64,000 nucleotides of DNA from Hyphomicrobiales bacterium (GCA_900466875.1 UBNQ01000003.1:193570-257569); one strand, 5' to 3'. Shown: positions 1-8,977, numbered from the stretch's first letter. Notes: a model not told the origin generated them from the sequence alone. A program made the numbers and translations.

Positions 1-44
1 GGCAGGCGGATGAGGGGCAACTCTGAAGCCACCCCATCAATCTA

Positions 45-791
45 TCAGGCCGAAAGCTTGGCCATGACTTCGTCGGAGACTTCGAAGTTCGAATAGACGT
101 TCTGCACGTCGTCATCGTCTTCCAGGTTGCCGATCAGCTTCATCAGCGACTGGGCCTTTTCCTCGTCGACCTCGATCGTGTTTTGCGCCTTCCAGATCGC
201 CTTGACGGTTTCGGCTTCGCCGAGCACCGCTTCCAGCGCCTTGGACACTTCGTTCATGTCCTCGAAACCGCAATAGATCGTATGGCCGTCTTCGTCGGAA
301 ACGACGTCGTCGGCACCGGCTTCGATTGCCGCTTCCATGACCTTGTCGGCATCGCCGACCGAAAGCTTGTAGGTGATTTCACCGACGTGATCGAAGGAGA
401 AGGAAACCGATCCGGTTTCGCCAAGCGCACCACCGGCCTTGGTGAAGATCGAACGCACGTTCGATGCGGTACGGTTGCGGTTGTCGGTCAGAGCCTCGAC
501 GATAACCGCCGTGCCGCCCGGACCGTAGCCTTCGTAGCGAACGGAATCATACGTCTCGGCATCGGCACCCGATGCTTTCTTGATCGCACGGTCGATATTG
601 TCCTTCGGCATCGACTGCGCCTTGGCGTTCTGCACGGCGAGGCGCAGCGCGGCATTCATCGAAACGTCGGGCAAACCTGTTTTCGCAGCAACGGTGATTT
701 CGCGCGCGAGCTTGGAGAACATCTTGGAACGGATACCGTCCTGCTTGCCCTTGCGGTGCATGATGTTTTTGAACTGTGAATGGCCAGCCAT
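45..791 (-). CDS. yebC: YebC/PmpR family translation/regulatory factor
   Basis: The 248-residue product opens with the family signature [17 protein letters not shown] (residues 2-18), followed by [13 protein letters not shown] (61-73) and RYEGYGPGG (85-93), which define the YebC/PmpR/TACO1 family. Family members are cytosolic. They were first described as DNA-binding regulators, and later as ribosome-associated factors that help translation of difficult (proline-rich) stretches. The length is normal for the family. The ATG is preceded by AGGGGTG at short spacing. The gene is transcribed away from the PPOX-like gene, across a 170-bp divergent gap. No ruvC or other usual partner is inside the window. 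Family identity is secure; the molecular role in this organism is inferred. Confidence 0.95.
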   Translation of the reverse strand: MAGHSQFKNIMHRKGKQDGIRSKMFSKLAREITVAAKTGLPDVSMNAALRLAVQNAKAQSMPKDNIDRAIKKASGADAETYDSVRYEGYGPGGTAVIVEALTDNRNRTASNVRSIFTKAGGALGETGSVSFSFDHVGEITYKLSVGDADKVMEAAIEAGADDVVSDEDGHTIYCGFEDMNEVSKALEAVLGEAETVKAIWKAQNTIEVDEEKAQSLMKLIGNLEDDDDVQNVYSNFEVSDEVMAKLSA

Positions 792-961
792 GGCACCCCT
801 GATAGTTTAGCCTGTTTGGGAATGGGGCCTTATAATTTCGATAGCGCGCCCGTTCAAGGTATTTCGGTCACGCGCGCCCTTCGTGTCCGGCAAATTGAGC
901 AGGAACAAAGCCTTCGTCACTCCGTTTGACTTTTCGAAAACAACAAAAGGAGACGCAGACG

Positions 962-1474
962 ATGGCAAGCCTCACTGAAGCCCGCGAAGCACCCGAGCGC
1001 CAGCTGTGGGACGAGATCAACAGCGTTCACGCCGGCATGCTGGGACTTGAAGGCGCGCACAGGCATTTCCAGCCGATGGCGCCGAATGTCGATCAGAATA
1101 CCAACACGATCTGGTTCTTCACCAAGACGGATACGGATCTGGTGCGCGCGATCGGCGCCGGCGGAAAGGCGCATTTCTGCGTCACCGGCAAGAGCCACGA
1201 TTACCACGCCTGCCTGTCCGGTCTGATCCAGGTCCGCCTCGATCCCGCCAAGCGCGACGAATACTGGAGCGCGGTCACCGCAGCCTGGTACGAGCACGGT
1301 AAGGATGACCCGCTTTTGACCATGCTGGCCTTCAAAGTCGATGATGCCGAAATCTGGGCCTCCACCAACAGCACGCTGAAATTCGGCTGGGAGATCGCAA
1401 AGGCCAACTTGAAGGACGAGAAAGTTCCGGAGGTCGGCGTCAAGCAGCACCTCACCTTCTCTGCCGTTCATTAA
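962..1474 (+). CDS. pyridoxamine 5'-phosphate oxidase-like FMN-binding protein (general stress protein 26 type)
   Basis: A 170-residue split-barrel protein resembling the COG3871 / general stress protein 26 branch of the PNPOx-like family. Recognisable stretches are NTIWFFTKTDTD, the strand HFCVTGKSHDYHACLSG, and a C-terminal TLKFGWEIAKANL. Such proteins bind FMN or F420-like flavins and reduce or sequester small molecules; the substrate is not predictable. The ATG at 962 was chosen over the in-frame ATG at 926 because AAAGGAGA sits about 10 nt upstream of 962. It is a single gene between two minus-strand genes and meets the secreted MBL gene tail to tail. It is not PdxH: the protein is too short and lacks the PdxH C-terminal signature. 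Confidence 0.8.
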   Translation: MASLTEAREAPERQLWDEINSVHAGMLGLEGAHRHFQPMAPNVDQNTNTIWFFTKTDTDLVRAIGAGGKAHFCVTGKSHDYHACLSGLIQVRLDPAKRDEYWSAVTAAWYEHGKDDPLLTMLAFKVDDAEIWASTNSTLKFGWEIAKANLKDEKVPEVGVKQHLTFSAVH

Positions 1475-1497
1475 CCCGGAAATTGTTGCGGGGGCTC

Positions 1498-2349
1498 TCA
1501 GAGCCCCTGCGGCACCAGGATCGTCGGCTTTTTCGGCAAGGACCGCATCGACACCCTGATTGTCTTTTCCTTCGCATACGCGATGTCGAATTTTCCGTCG
1601 AACATGGCAAGAAACGTATCGAGCGGAGGTCCGAACCGGTGCATCGGCAGGATCAGCGAAGAACGCAGCCGCTGTACGACTCGGCTCATGCTGTCCGCCC
1701 CCATCGTCAATCCGCCATCGACCGGAACCATCAGGATATCGAGACGGCCGATCTGCGTATATTGCGCTTCGTTCAGCTCGAAATGCAGATGGCCGAGATG
1801 GCCGATACACAGCCCTGCCACTTCGAAGATGAAGATTGAGTTGCCATTCTCCTCGATGCCGCCGCCCCAGTTGCGAATATCGGACACGACGTTGCGGATA
1901 TAGACGTCGCCGATCATCTCCTGATGCACCGCCTTGTCACCCGGCACATCGCTCCAGCCGTGCAGGACGGTCCTGATCCCCGGATCGGGCGTCAGCGTGT
2001 AATGCGTCGAATGCGCCCGGTTCATCGTCACCACATCCGGCAGCCTGTCGGGCCTATAAACGCCGCTGTAATCGGTCGCAATCCCGATCCCGTCCGGTGT
2101 CTCTATGAAATAGGTGGAATGGCCGACGAAGGTGATCCTCACCTCCTCCCGTTCGGCAAGCGTCAAAGCCTTGCCTGCTTGCGCAAGCTGCACGCCCGGT
2201 GGTGTAAAACTGGCGAACTGCACCTTCGGCAGACTCTGAGCGATCGCCTGGCATTGGCTGATCGGAAGACCTGCATCCTGTGCATGAGCCGAGGAAACTG
2301 CCGAGATAAGAAAGGCCGAAAAACCGAATGCGAGAGTTCGCAGCTTCAT
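1498..2349 (-). CDS. secreted MBL-fold metallo-hydrolase-like protein with altered metal motif
   Basis: 283 residues with a Sec signal peptide (hydrophobic residues 5-20, cleavage likely after AHA at 21-23). The body resembles the COG2220 / UlaG-like metallo-beta-lactamase fold: strand ITFVGHSTYFIETPDG (72-87), a central RAHSTHY (111-117), GHLGHLHF (183-190), and PMHRFG (235-240) near the end. The usual HxHxDH zinc motif of UlaG-like enzymes is not present. At its position the sequence reads AHSTHY, so the metal site is altered and catalysis is uncertain. GGAGTG lies just upstream of the ATG. The protein is presumably periplasmic; no substrate can be named. Monocistronic. Confidence 0.75.
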   Translation of the reverse strand: MKLRTLAFGFSAFLISAVSSAHAQDAGLPISQCQAIAQSLPKVQFASFTPPGVQLAQAGKALTLAEREEVRITFVGHSTYFIETPDGIGIATDYSGVYRPDRLPDVVTMNRAHSTHYTLTPDPGIRTVLHGWSDVPGDKAVHQEMIGDVYIRNVVSDIRNWGGGIEENGNSIFIFEVAGLCIGHLGHLHFELNEAQYTQIGRLDILMVPVDGGLTMGADSMSRVVQRLRSSLILPMHRFGPPLDTFLAMFDGKFDIAYAKEKTIRVSMRSLPKKPTILVPQGL

Positions 2350-2510
2350 GCCACACTCCGAGAACCGCGTTCATGCTCATTCCGGCTGAGAGGATGCGGG
2401 AAGCCCGGGAAAGCGTCCAGCAGGCAATGAAGATCAACGCCTCACAATTCCGTCATTCGGGCTTCCGCAAAAGCCCGATGAACATAGGCTGCGGCCCTGC
2501 GGCATCAGCA

Positions 2511-2870
2511 TCAGATGATCAGCACCCGATGCCCGAACGGCGTATCGTCGTCGAAATTGCGCGTGCCGATACGATCGCTCTCACCCGAAAGCCTGTCATC
2601 TTCCCCCGCATCGTCGCGTGTTTCCGATGCCGTAGCCTCCTGCGGCCGATGCAGATGCCTATCATCAGGCGAGCCTGACGACTCCTCGTCTTCCACGGTC
2701 TGTTCACGCTGCTCGCGAAACTGCTTCATTGCCGCAAGGTCGGCGTTTATCTGGGACTGGCGTTCGGCCGCCCAGACATTGTCGGGTTCGGCTCGGCTGA
2801 CGACACTGCTGTCGACCTGGGTCGCAGTAGAGGCGGACGTCGAAGATATGCGGCTTACGGGTGTCACCAT
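2511..2870 (-). CDS. small hydrophilic hypothetical protein
   Basis: A 119-residue, highly charged protein of no recognised family. It is rich in Ser, Asp, Glu and Arg, with a probable helical stretch (residues 34-60, WAAERQSQINADLAAMKQFR) followed by a low-complexity acidic tail. It has no signal peptide and no membrane segment. The start is supported by GGAGGA six bases upstream of the ATG. An open frame of the same length lies on the other strand, but it lacks a comparable ribosome binding site. The gap to the next gene (YmdB-like) is 95 bp. Probably a genus- or family-level orphan. Coding status is likely but not certain. Confidence 0.55.
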   Translation of the reverse strand: MVTPVSRISSTSASTATQVDSSVVSRAEPDNVWAAERQSQINADLAAMKQFREQREQTVEDEESSGSPDDRHLHRPQEATASETRDDAGEDDRLSGESDRIGTRNFDDDTPFGHRVLII

Positions 2871-2965
2871 CTGATATCCTCCAGCATGCAGGCCCCTGCC
2901 CCGATTAAACGCCGGGCCAAACGGTCACATGCAGGAATGATAGCACGAAAGGCGCAGCGTCCCAA

Positions 2966-3790
2966 TCAACGCCAGAAGCTGGGAATGGTTTCCGCCAGCC
3001 GCGGCCCGATCCGGATTGGCTCGATCTTTTCGGCAAGGCCGGTCGTATCCGAGATCTCGATGCCGAGGCCGCAGAGCGTCGCCGGCCCATGCGCCGCCTC
3101 GAAACGGCCCTTCGGCATTTTCGAGATGAAACGGTTGAGCGGCTCTTCCTTCTCCATGCCGAGAGACGAGTCGTAGTCGCCGCACATGCCGGCATCCGAC
3201 ATGTAGCCGGTACCGCCGTTCAGGATCTGGCAATCGGCCGTCGGCACATGGGTATGGGTCCCGACGACGAGCGAGGCGCGCCCGTCGACGAAATGCCCAA
3301 AGCACTGCTTCTCGCTGGTCGCTTCCGCATGGAAGTCGAAGATGATCGCATCCGCCTGCTCCTTCAAGGGAGCGGCATCGAGAATGACCTCGGCGCTCTT
3401 GAAGGGATCGTCGAGTTCCGGATGCATGAATACCCGGCCCATGATATTGGCGACCAGAATGCGCGCACCGTTGCGGGCGTAATAGAGACCCGACCCCTTG
3501 CCGGGCGTGCCGGCGGGATAGTTCGCAGGCCGCAGGAACTGGTCGTGGCGGCCGGCGAACGTGACGGCCTCCTTCTGGTCCCAGACGTGATTGCCGGTCG
3601 TGACGACGTCGGCACCGGCATTGATCGTCTCGAGAAAGATGTCTTCAGTGATGCCGAAGCCGCCCGCCGCGTTCTCGCCGTTGACGATGACGAAATCGAG
3701 CTTCAGGTCGGAAATCAGGCCCGGCAGTTTTTCCCATACGGTCGTGCGGCCGGTCTTGCCGACCATGTCACCTAGAAAGAGAAGGCGCAT
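2966..3790 (-). CDS. YmdB-type metallophosphoesterase (TIGR00282)
   Basis: 274 residues matching the TIGR00282/YmdB calcineurin-like phosphoesterase family, whose characterised members hydrolyse 2',3'-cyclic nucleotides in the cytosol. Metal-binding motifs are all present: GDMVGKTGR (7-15), NGENAAGG (37-44), GNHVWD (66-71), HAEATSEK (154-161) and GTHTHVPTAD (177-186). Length is typical. It follows the 5-formyl-THF cyclo-ligase gene by 2 nt on the same strand, so the two are surely co-transcribed with the upstream CNNM protein gene. The cyclo-ligase/phosphoesterase pairing is common in rhizobia, though a direct metabolic link is not established. Confidence 0.9.
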   Translation of the reverse strand: MRLLFLGDMVGKTGRTTVWEKLPGLISDLKLDFVIVNGENAAGGFGITEDIFLETINAGADVVTTGNHVWDQKEAVTFAGRHDQFLRPANYPAGTPGKGSGLYYARNGARILVANIMGRVFMHPELDDPFKSAEVILDAAPLKEQADAIIFDFHAEATSEKQCFGHFVDGRASLVVGTHTHVPTADCQILNGGTGYMSDAGMCGDYDSSLGMEKEEPLNRFISKMPKGRFEAAHGPATLCGLGIEISDTTGLAEKIEPIRIGPRLAETIPSFWR

Positions 3791-3792
3791 TC

Positions 3793-4392
3793 CTATCCAA
3801 TCTTTACAATGGCCTCATCGGACAGATCACGAAAGCCGCTTTCAGTCAGGATCCCGTGAAGCCTTATATCATGAGGTTCGTCGGGAACTGATGCCACTTC
3901 CTGGCAGTCGAATGCAATGCCGATCAGCCGTGGATTGCAGCCTTTTTGCTGGAACCGGTGAATCGCACGGTCATAATAACCGCCGCCATAGCCGATCCGA
4001 TGGCCTCTGCGGTCGAACGCCGCAAGCGGCACCAGCATGATGTCGGGTTCGAGTTCAGTGACTTCAGGCCCGGGTCCGACTGTGCCGAAGACACCCGCGA
4101 CAAGCTCGGCCCCATGCACGAATTCGCGGAAAACGATCGTTTGCTTGTCGAGCACGACCGGCACGCAGATACGCGCGCCGCGATCTCTCAGAAGGTCAAG
4201 CAGCGGGCGAACATCGACCTCGGAGCGGATCGGCAAAAAGCCCGATACGATACTCTGCTCACCGAGATCGATTGCCCCCATGCCATGCGATGCCAGCGAC
4301 AGGCTTTTTTCCATACGCTCAGCCGTGTCTATCGCATCGCGTGCCGCGAGCCTCTCGGCCCGCAGCTTCTCCTTGATGGTCTGGCCCGGCAT
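3793..4392 (-). CDS. 5-formyltetrahydrofolate cyclo-ligase
   Basis: Converts 5-formyl-THF to 5,10-methenyl-THF with ATP hydrolysis, returning a storage folate to the one-carbon pool. The 199-residue protein has an N-terminal basic helix (KEKLRAERLAARDAI) for ATP phosphate contacts. It also has the substrate segment FLPIRSEVDVRPL (52-64) and the diagnostic C-terminal glycine-rich motif RIGYGGGYYDR (132-142). The ATG overlaps the stop of the upstream CNNM gene by one base (TGATG), which indicates translational coupling. In many proteobacteria this gene follows the zapA-6S RNA unit. Here it is separated from it by the CNNM gene and the two-component cassette. Confidence 0.93.
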   Translation of the reverse strand: MPGQTIKEKLRAERLAARDAIDTAERMEKSLSLASHGMGAIDLGEQSIVSGFLPIRSEVDVRPLLDLLRDRGARICVPVVLDKQTIVFREFVHGAELVAGVFGTVGPGPEVTELEPDIMLVPLAAFDRRGHRIGYGGGYYDRAIHRFQQKGCNPRLIGIAFDCQEVASVPDEPHDIRLHGILTESGFRDLSDEAIVKIG

Positions 4393-5678
4393 CAGCCCTT
4401 CTCGGCTGCGCGCGACACGAGCAGCTTGTCGATCCGGCGGCCGTCGAGATCGATGACCTCGAAGGTCCAGCCATGCGTCGTGAACTTCTCGCCGAGTTCC
4501 GGCAGGTGCTTCAACTCGTCCAGCACGAAACCGGCAACGGTCTCGTAGCCGGGATCCTCCTCGACCGATATTCCCATCTGGGCGCCGAACTCATCCACCG
4601 GCATCCAGCCGGCAATGAGAAACGAGCCGTCGTCCCGCGCCACGATGGCGGGCTCTTCGGTCGAATTCTCCTGGAACACGCCGGTGATCGCCTCGAGCAC
4701 GTCGCCCGAGCTGATAATACCTTCGAAATGGCCGTATTCGTCATAGACCAGCACCATATGCGCCGGTGCCTTTCTCAGCGCCTGGATCACGTCGAGTGCG
4801 CCTGTCAGGTCGGAGACGACCGGAGCCTCGCGCATCGCGGCCTGGATGTCGAACGGCCTTCCGCCAGCCATGAAGTCGTAGGCGTCCTTGACGAAAAGTA
4901 CGCCGAGGATTTCGTCGGAGCTGCCCTTGCGAACCGGCAGGCGCGAACGCGTCGTGGCACGAAGCTGGGCGCGGATTTCCTCCGGCTCGTCCTCCGTGTC
5001 GATCACCTCGACATCGCGACGCGGCGTCATCAGGCCACGGGCGGTGCGGTCGGCAAGCCGCATCACGCCGGAAATCATCTCGGACTCGCCGCTTTCGATC
5101 ACGCCGGCGCTCTTCGCTTCGGCAAGAACCGTACGGATTTCCTCATCCGTCACCCTGTCTTCCGATTCTCCCTTCTGGCCGAGAATCGCCAGAACGAAGC
5201 GGCCGGAAATATCGAGGAACCAGACGACCGGCGCACCGACAGTCGCAACAAGCTTCATCGCCGGCGCAACACGCGCCGCAACCATCTCGGGCGCACGCAG
5301 GGCAATCTGCTTGGGCACAAGTTCGCCGAGGATCAGCGACATGTAGGTAATGACGACAACGACGCCGCCGACGCCGAGCCAGTCGGCAAGATTTTCCGCC
5401 ATGCCCTGGGCTTCGAGCCAGCCGGTCAGACGCGTGCCGAGCGTCGCGCCGGAAAACGCGCCGGAGAGAACGCCGACCAGCGTAATGCCGATCTGTACGG
5501 AGGAAAGAAAGCGGCCTGGATCTTCAGCGAGTTTGATCGCCGTGGCCGCGCCACGATTGCCCTGTTCGGCCATGACCCTGAGACGGACGGGGCGGGATGA
5601 AACAACGGCAAGTTCCGACATCGCAAGAACACCATTCAAAATGGTGAGTGCAACGACGATAAGGATTTCGGTTAACAA
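4392..5678 (-). CDS. hemolysin-like CNNM/CorC family membrane protein
   Basis: 428 residues with the CNNM (DUF21) - CBS pair - CorC_HlyC architecture. The N-terminal half has membrane helices around residues 4-22, 58-80, 100-122 and 140-165 and the family-typical NGVLAMSELAVVSSRP (15-30). Two CBS motifs cover roughly 205-330. A transporter-associated FAD-binding-like domain forms the C-terminus (GYETVAGFVLDELKHLP). Homologues act in Mg2+/Co2+ efflux or ion homeostasis in the inner membrane; toxin activity implied by the name hemolysin is unlikely. The start is a TTG: no downstream Met keeps the first membrane segment, and AAGAG precedes it. First gene of an operon with the cyclo-ligase and the YmdB-like enzyme. 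Confidence 0.88.
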   Translation of the reverse strand: MLTEILIVVALTILNGVLAMSELAVVSSRPVRLRVMAEQGNRGAATAIKLAEDPGRFLSSVQIGITLVGVLSGAFSGATLGTRLTGWLEAQGMAENLADWLGVGGVVVVITYMSLILGELVPKQIALRAPEMVAARVAPAMKLVATVGAPVVWFLDISGRFVLAILGQKGESEDRVTDEEIRTVLAEAKSAGVIESGESEMISGVMRLADRTARGLMTPRRDVEVIDTEDEPEEIRAQLRATTRSRLPVRKGSSDEILGVLFVKDAYDFMAGGRPFDIQAAMREAPVVSDLTGALDVIQALRKAPAHMVLVYDEYGHFEGIISSGDVLEAITGVFQENSTEEPAIVARDDGSFLIAGWMPVDEFGAQMGISVEEDPGYETVAGFVLDELKHLPELGEKFTTHGWTFEVIDLDGRRIDKLLVSRAAEKG

Positions 5679-5766
5679 AAGGTGCTCTTAGGCTGGGACA
5701 ATATCCTGCGCACAAAAACGTTGACCGCTTGCGGCGGCTGCCGTTGACTTACTGATGTGATCTCGC

Positions 5767-5807
5767 GCGCAGTTCGGAAAACCGTCAGCCGGTTCTCGGA
5801 ACTGCGC
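5767..5807. repeat. imperfect 41-nt inverted repeat (hairpin) between convergent-free minus-strand genes
   Basis: GCGCAGTTC (5767-5775) is exactly complementary to GAACTGCGC (5799-5807), and AACCG pairs with CGGTT inside. It lies 80 nt downstream of the RR/kinase stop and about 90 nt upstream of the CNNM gene start. No T-run follows on the minus strand, so it is not a textbook intrinsic terminator. It could act as a 3'-end stabiliser or be a degenerate REP-like unit. Confidence 0.5.
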
Positions 5808-5885
5808 ACCATCACCTGTGAGCAGAAATCATAAGGTCCGCGTGACCGTATTGCAATGGCTGGAACAACTGAAGTCGCCCGCCGC

Positions 5886-6917
5886 TCAAACAGATAGCGC
5901 GATCGTCATTTCCGCACGCGTGCCCACCGGGCGCGGCACGTATTCGATCGAGGATCCGAGTGTCGAGGCCATGGACTTGACGATCCGGCTTCCCAGACCG
6001 GTTCCCCGTACGATATCGCCCTCTTTCCAGCCGATCCCGTCGTCCTCCACGGCAAGCAATGCCTTGCCGTCCGGCTGGCGCGTCAGAAGGACGCGCACCT
6101 CGCCTTCCGCACCCGGCTCGTACGCGTATTTCAGCGCATTGGTCAGAAGTTCGGTGACGATCATGCCCACGGAGACGGCACGATCCGATGTCAGCATCAC
6201 CTCGTCGGCAGAAAGCCGTATCGACGGACCCTGGCGGTCGGTTACCGTCCCCTGCACCTCGTTGACGAGCGTGCCAAGATACTTGTCCATCTCCACCTGC
6301 CGCACATCATCGGACGTGTAGAGGCTTCGGTGCATGCCAGCGATGGCGGAAATCCGCGCCTGCGTTTCGGCGAGCGCGGCCTTCACGTCGTCGTTCTTGC
6401 TGCTTCCGGCCTGAAGCCGGATCAACGCCGCCACGAGTGCCAGACTGTTGGCCACACGATGGTTCACCTCGGCAAGCAGGACCTCCGCCCGTTCCTTGCC
6501 GATGCGGATTTCCTGGTCAGCCTTTTCCTTCTCGCGCCACAGGTCTGCGGTCGAGATCGCCTGGCCGATCGCATTCTGCATCAGCGGGAGAAACTCATCG
6601 CCGACCGTCTTGATGACGTAATCGGACGCGCCGTTCTTCATCGCCTCGATGGCGATCGTCGCTTCGCTGGAACCGGTGACGTAGATGACCGGAGCCGAGC
6701 AGCCGCGCTCCAGCAGGCGATGGAAGATATCCATCCCGGTCTCGGCACGAAGATAATGGTCGAGAACGATAGCATCGATCCCGCCTTTTTCGAACGCCGC
6801 CATCGCGCTTTCACCGTCGACGGCCGTGACGACATTGTAGCCGGCACGTCCAAGATGGCGTTCCGCGAGACGGGCCAGTGCGACATCGTCGTCAACATAA
6901 AGGATCGTTCGCGGCAT
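5886..6917 (-). CDS. hybrid response regulator - HisKA_2/HWE-like histidine kinase
   Basis: 343 residues: a receiver domain (1-120) with phospho-acceptor Asp53 and the acidic pair DDD at 9-11, then a short helix, then a HisKA_2-type dimerisation box with His153 (EVNHRVANSL). It ends with a HATPase_c domain: N-box TELLTNALKYA (255-265), DDGIG (292-296) and GTGLGS (305-310). This is a soluble kinase with its receiver at the N-terminus, the layout of a cytoplasmic phospho-relay element. It is the last gene of a three-gene cassette, 9 nt after a single-domain response regulator. The family (COG3920-like) is abundant in Rhizobiales and often feeds general stress or light responses; the input here is unknown. 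Confidence 0.88.
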   Translation of the reverse strand: MPRTILYVDDDVALARLAERHLGRAGYNVVTAVDGESAMAAFEKGGIDAIVLDHYLRAETGMDIFHRLLERGCSAPVIYVTGSSEATIAIEAMKNGASDYVIKTVGDEFLPLMQNAIGQAISTADLWREKEKADQEIRIGKERAEVLLAEVNHRVANSLALVAALIRLQAGSSKNDDVKAALAETQARISAIAGMHRSLYTSDDVRQVEMDKYLGTLVNEVQGTVTDRQGPSIRLSADEVMLTSDRAVSVGMIVTELLTNALKYAYEPGAEGEVRVLLTRQPDGKALLAVEDDGIGWKEGDIVRGTGLGSRIVKSMASTLGSSIEYVPRPVGTRAEMTIALSV

Positions 6918-6926
6918 ATCTTCTCG

Positions 6927-7370
6927 TTATTGTCCGGGGATCTGCATCACGGAAAAGAACAGGCCCAGCTGTCGAATGGCGTGTGCAAAACTCTCATATT
7001 CCACTGGCTTGGTAATATAGACATTCGCGCCAAGATCGTAACAGCGCTGAATCTCCCGCTCGTCGTCCGTCGTCGTGAGGATCACCACAGGCAGCCGTTT
7101 TGCATGAGGGTTGGACTTCACCTTCTCGAGGATGTCAATACCCGACATATCGGGAAGGTTGAGATCGAGCAGGATCAGAAGATGACGATCGCTGCTGACC
7201 ATTCCCGAGCGGTCCGCGCCCAGAATGTAATCCAGCGCATCGGTCCCATTGGTGAACGGCACGATCTCGTTGTTGACGCCGGCACGGCGCACATTCTTCT
7301 CGATCAGACGGGCATGCCCCTCGTCATCCTCGATCATCACGATGGTAACTTCTTTGCCGGCAGCTTTCAT
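6927..7370 (-). CDS. single-domain response regulator (Rcp1/phytochrome-partner type)
   Basis: 147 residues consisting only of a receiver domain with no output domain. The acidic pocket (EDD at 14-16), the phospho-acceptor Asp69 (LLILLDLNLPDMSG), the Thr around residue 100 and Lys121 (YITKPVE) are all in place. The long beta3 insertion (GADRSGMVSSDRHLL) is typical of the Rcp1-like regulators that pair with phytochrome-type and CHASE3 kinases. Its ATG overlaps the kinase stop codon by 4 nt (ATGA), so it is translationally coupled to the CHASE3 kinase that most likely phosphorylates it. It probably passes the phosphate on to the downstream RR-kinase hybrid or acts by protein contact. Confidence 0.9.
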   Translation of the reverse strand: MKAAGKEVTIVMIEDDEGHARLIEKNVRRAGVNNEIVPFTNGTDALDYILGADRSGMVSSDRHLLILLDLNLPDMSGIDILEKVKSNPHAKRLPVVILTTTDDEREIQRCYDLGANVYITKPVEYESFAHAIRQLGLFFSVMQIPGQ

Positions 7371-8920
7371 GGCCCGCTACTCCTAACATACTGGGACAAA
7401 TCCATGGGCAGGCGGATGATGAATGTCGCTCCGCCGCCCAGCGTGGATGTCACAGTAATTTCACCGCCTAAATTTCTGACTAACGATCGCACATGCGCAA
7501 GTCCGATCCCCTCGCCCGGCTTGTCCTGCACGCCGGCCCTGCGGAAAAGCTCGAAGACACGCTCGTGATCTTCCGGCGCGATCCCGCGACCATTGTCCGC
7601 CACCTCGATCCGGACCGTGCCACGCCCCATCGGAGACGCCTTCACCGAAAGCTTGAGCGGACGCTCGGGATGTTTGTATTTCACCGCATTGTCGAACAGG
7701 TTACCGAAGATCTGCTCCATTGAAAACCGGTCGGTCAAAAGGCCGCGGGCGGCACCGACGGAGATACTGACCTCGCCCCCGGTTTCGCTGACCTGGTGGT
7801 GCACGCTTGCAGCCGTCGTTTCCAGCAATTCGCCGAGATCGACGCGTTCGGGCTTCAGCTCGCGGCGGCCGTCTCGCGAAATCTTCAGAATCGCATTGAT
7901 CAGGGCATCCATCTTCTTCGTCGAGGAGCGGATGAAGCCGATTGCCTCCGGTAGATCCTCCTCCACCGCAAGGCGCGCCTCGCGCACATCGCCTTCGCTC
8001 GGCGCCGCCCCGTCCGCCAGCACGTAAGCGCTGATCGACTTGAGCGATGCATCCAGCTCGCTGGTAAAGCCCATGATATTGACGAGCGGCGCCCTCAGGT
8101 CGTGGGACACGATATAGGCGTATCGCTGGATTTCGCGATTGGCCTGTATCAGGTCTTCGGTGCGTTCCGTGACACGCTCCTCGAGCCCGACATTCAGCTC
8201 CTCGACCTCGGCGCGCGCGTGATCCAGCTCGCGCACATGCTGCATCACCAGTGCAATCGCACCGCCGACAACGAGGATGATCATCAGGCCGCCGCCGAGC
8301 GTGACATATTGAAGCGTTCCCGCAATTTCGCGGATTTCATCGATACCCTTTATCAGGTGTCCGTCCAGCTCCTGGACGACGTCGCCTATCGTTTGCCGAA
8401 GCTGCTGCATGACGACGAAACCGGATTCGTTGCGCACGATGGCGACGGCATCGGCCACCTTGCCCTCGCTTGCAAGATTGAGCGTCGACTGCATCTCCGT
8501 CACCTTCTCGGCGATCAGGCGGCGGATGTCGTCAAGCGGCACATGGACCGTGCTTTGATTGGTCGCGACACGGTTCAACCGATCGACCTGGGCCGGGAGT
8601 GCTTCGAGCGCCTTCTGATAAGGCTCCAGAAAAGCTTCGTTTTGCACCAGAAGATAGCCACGCTGGCTGGACTCCGCCGAATTGAGCAGGATCAGCATGT
8701 CGGCGGCCACGGATCGCACGGCCCTCAATTTCGTGACGTCGTCGAAATAGGTCCGCGTCATCGACGCGAGAAAGAAGGACGATAGAACGATGGCGAGCAG
8801 CAGCCCTGCACCGATCAAAAGCATGAGAAGCGAAGACCGGGCAAACTTGGCATTTGAAAAGGGCATGAAGGAAACCGTCGATTGAGATGGACGGAATGAC
8901 CTTGTCCGCAACGCTGGCAT
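7367..8920 (-). CDS. CHASE3-domain sensor histidine kinase
   Basis: A membrane sensor kinase of about 517 residues: TM1 around residues 30-52, a periplasmic CHASE3 helical domain (about 56-198, with the typical SAESSQRGYLLVQNEAF), TM2 around 206-228, a coiled coil, HisKA with the phosphorylated His near 273 (YIVSHDLRAPL), and HATPase_c (NLFDNAVKYKHP, NGRGIAPEDH, EGIGLAHV). CHASE3 is a sensory domain of unknown ligand. The start is uncertain: TTG 8926, ATG 8920 and ATG 8866 are all in frame and none has a strong ribosome site. Upstream lies the 6S-like RNA. The gene begins a kinase - receiver - receiver/kinase cassette that looks like a complete signalling relay. Confidence 0.87.
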   Translation of the reverse strand: MPALRTRSFRPSQSTVSFMPFSNAKFARSSLLMLLIGAGLLLAIVLSSFFLASMTRTYFDDVTKLRAVRSVAADMLILLNSAESSQRGYLLVQNEAFLEPYQKALEALPAQVDRLNRVATNQSTVHVPLDDIRRLIAEKVTEMQSTLNLASEGKVADAVAIVRNESGFVVMQQLRQTIGDVVQELDGHLIKGIDEIREIAGTLQYVTLGGGLMIILVVGGAIALVMQHVRELDHARAEVEELNVGLEERVTERTEDLIQANREIQRYAYIVSHDLRAPLVNIMGFTSELDASLKSISAYVLADGAAPSEGDVREARLAVEEDLPEAIGFIRSSTKKMDALINAILKISRDGRRELKPERVDLGELLETTAASVHHQVSETGGEVSISVGAARGLLTDRFSMEQIFGNLFDNAVKYKHPERPLKLSVKASPMGRGTVRIEVADNGRGIAPEDHERVFELFRRAGVQDKPGEGIGLAHVRSLVRNLGGEITVTSTLGGGATFIIRLPMDLSQYVRSSGP

Positions 8921-8977
8921 TGTCAATGCATATCCGGCCGCAGCCGGAATGCATGCACGACAATCGAAAAGAGATAA

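Noticed and set aside
2515-2874. 119-codon plus-strand frame opposite the small hydrophilic protein
   Set aside because: Equal in length, but the minus-strand frame has a well-placed GGAGGA and the plus frame does not.
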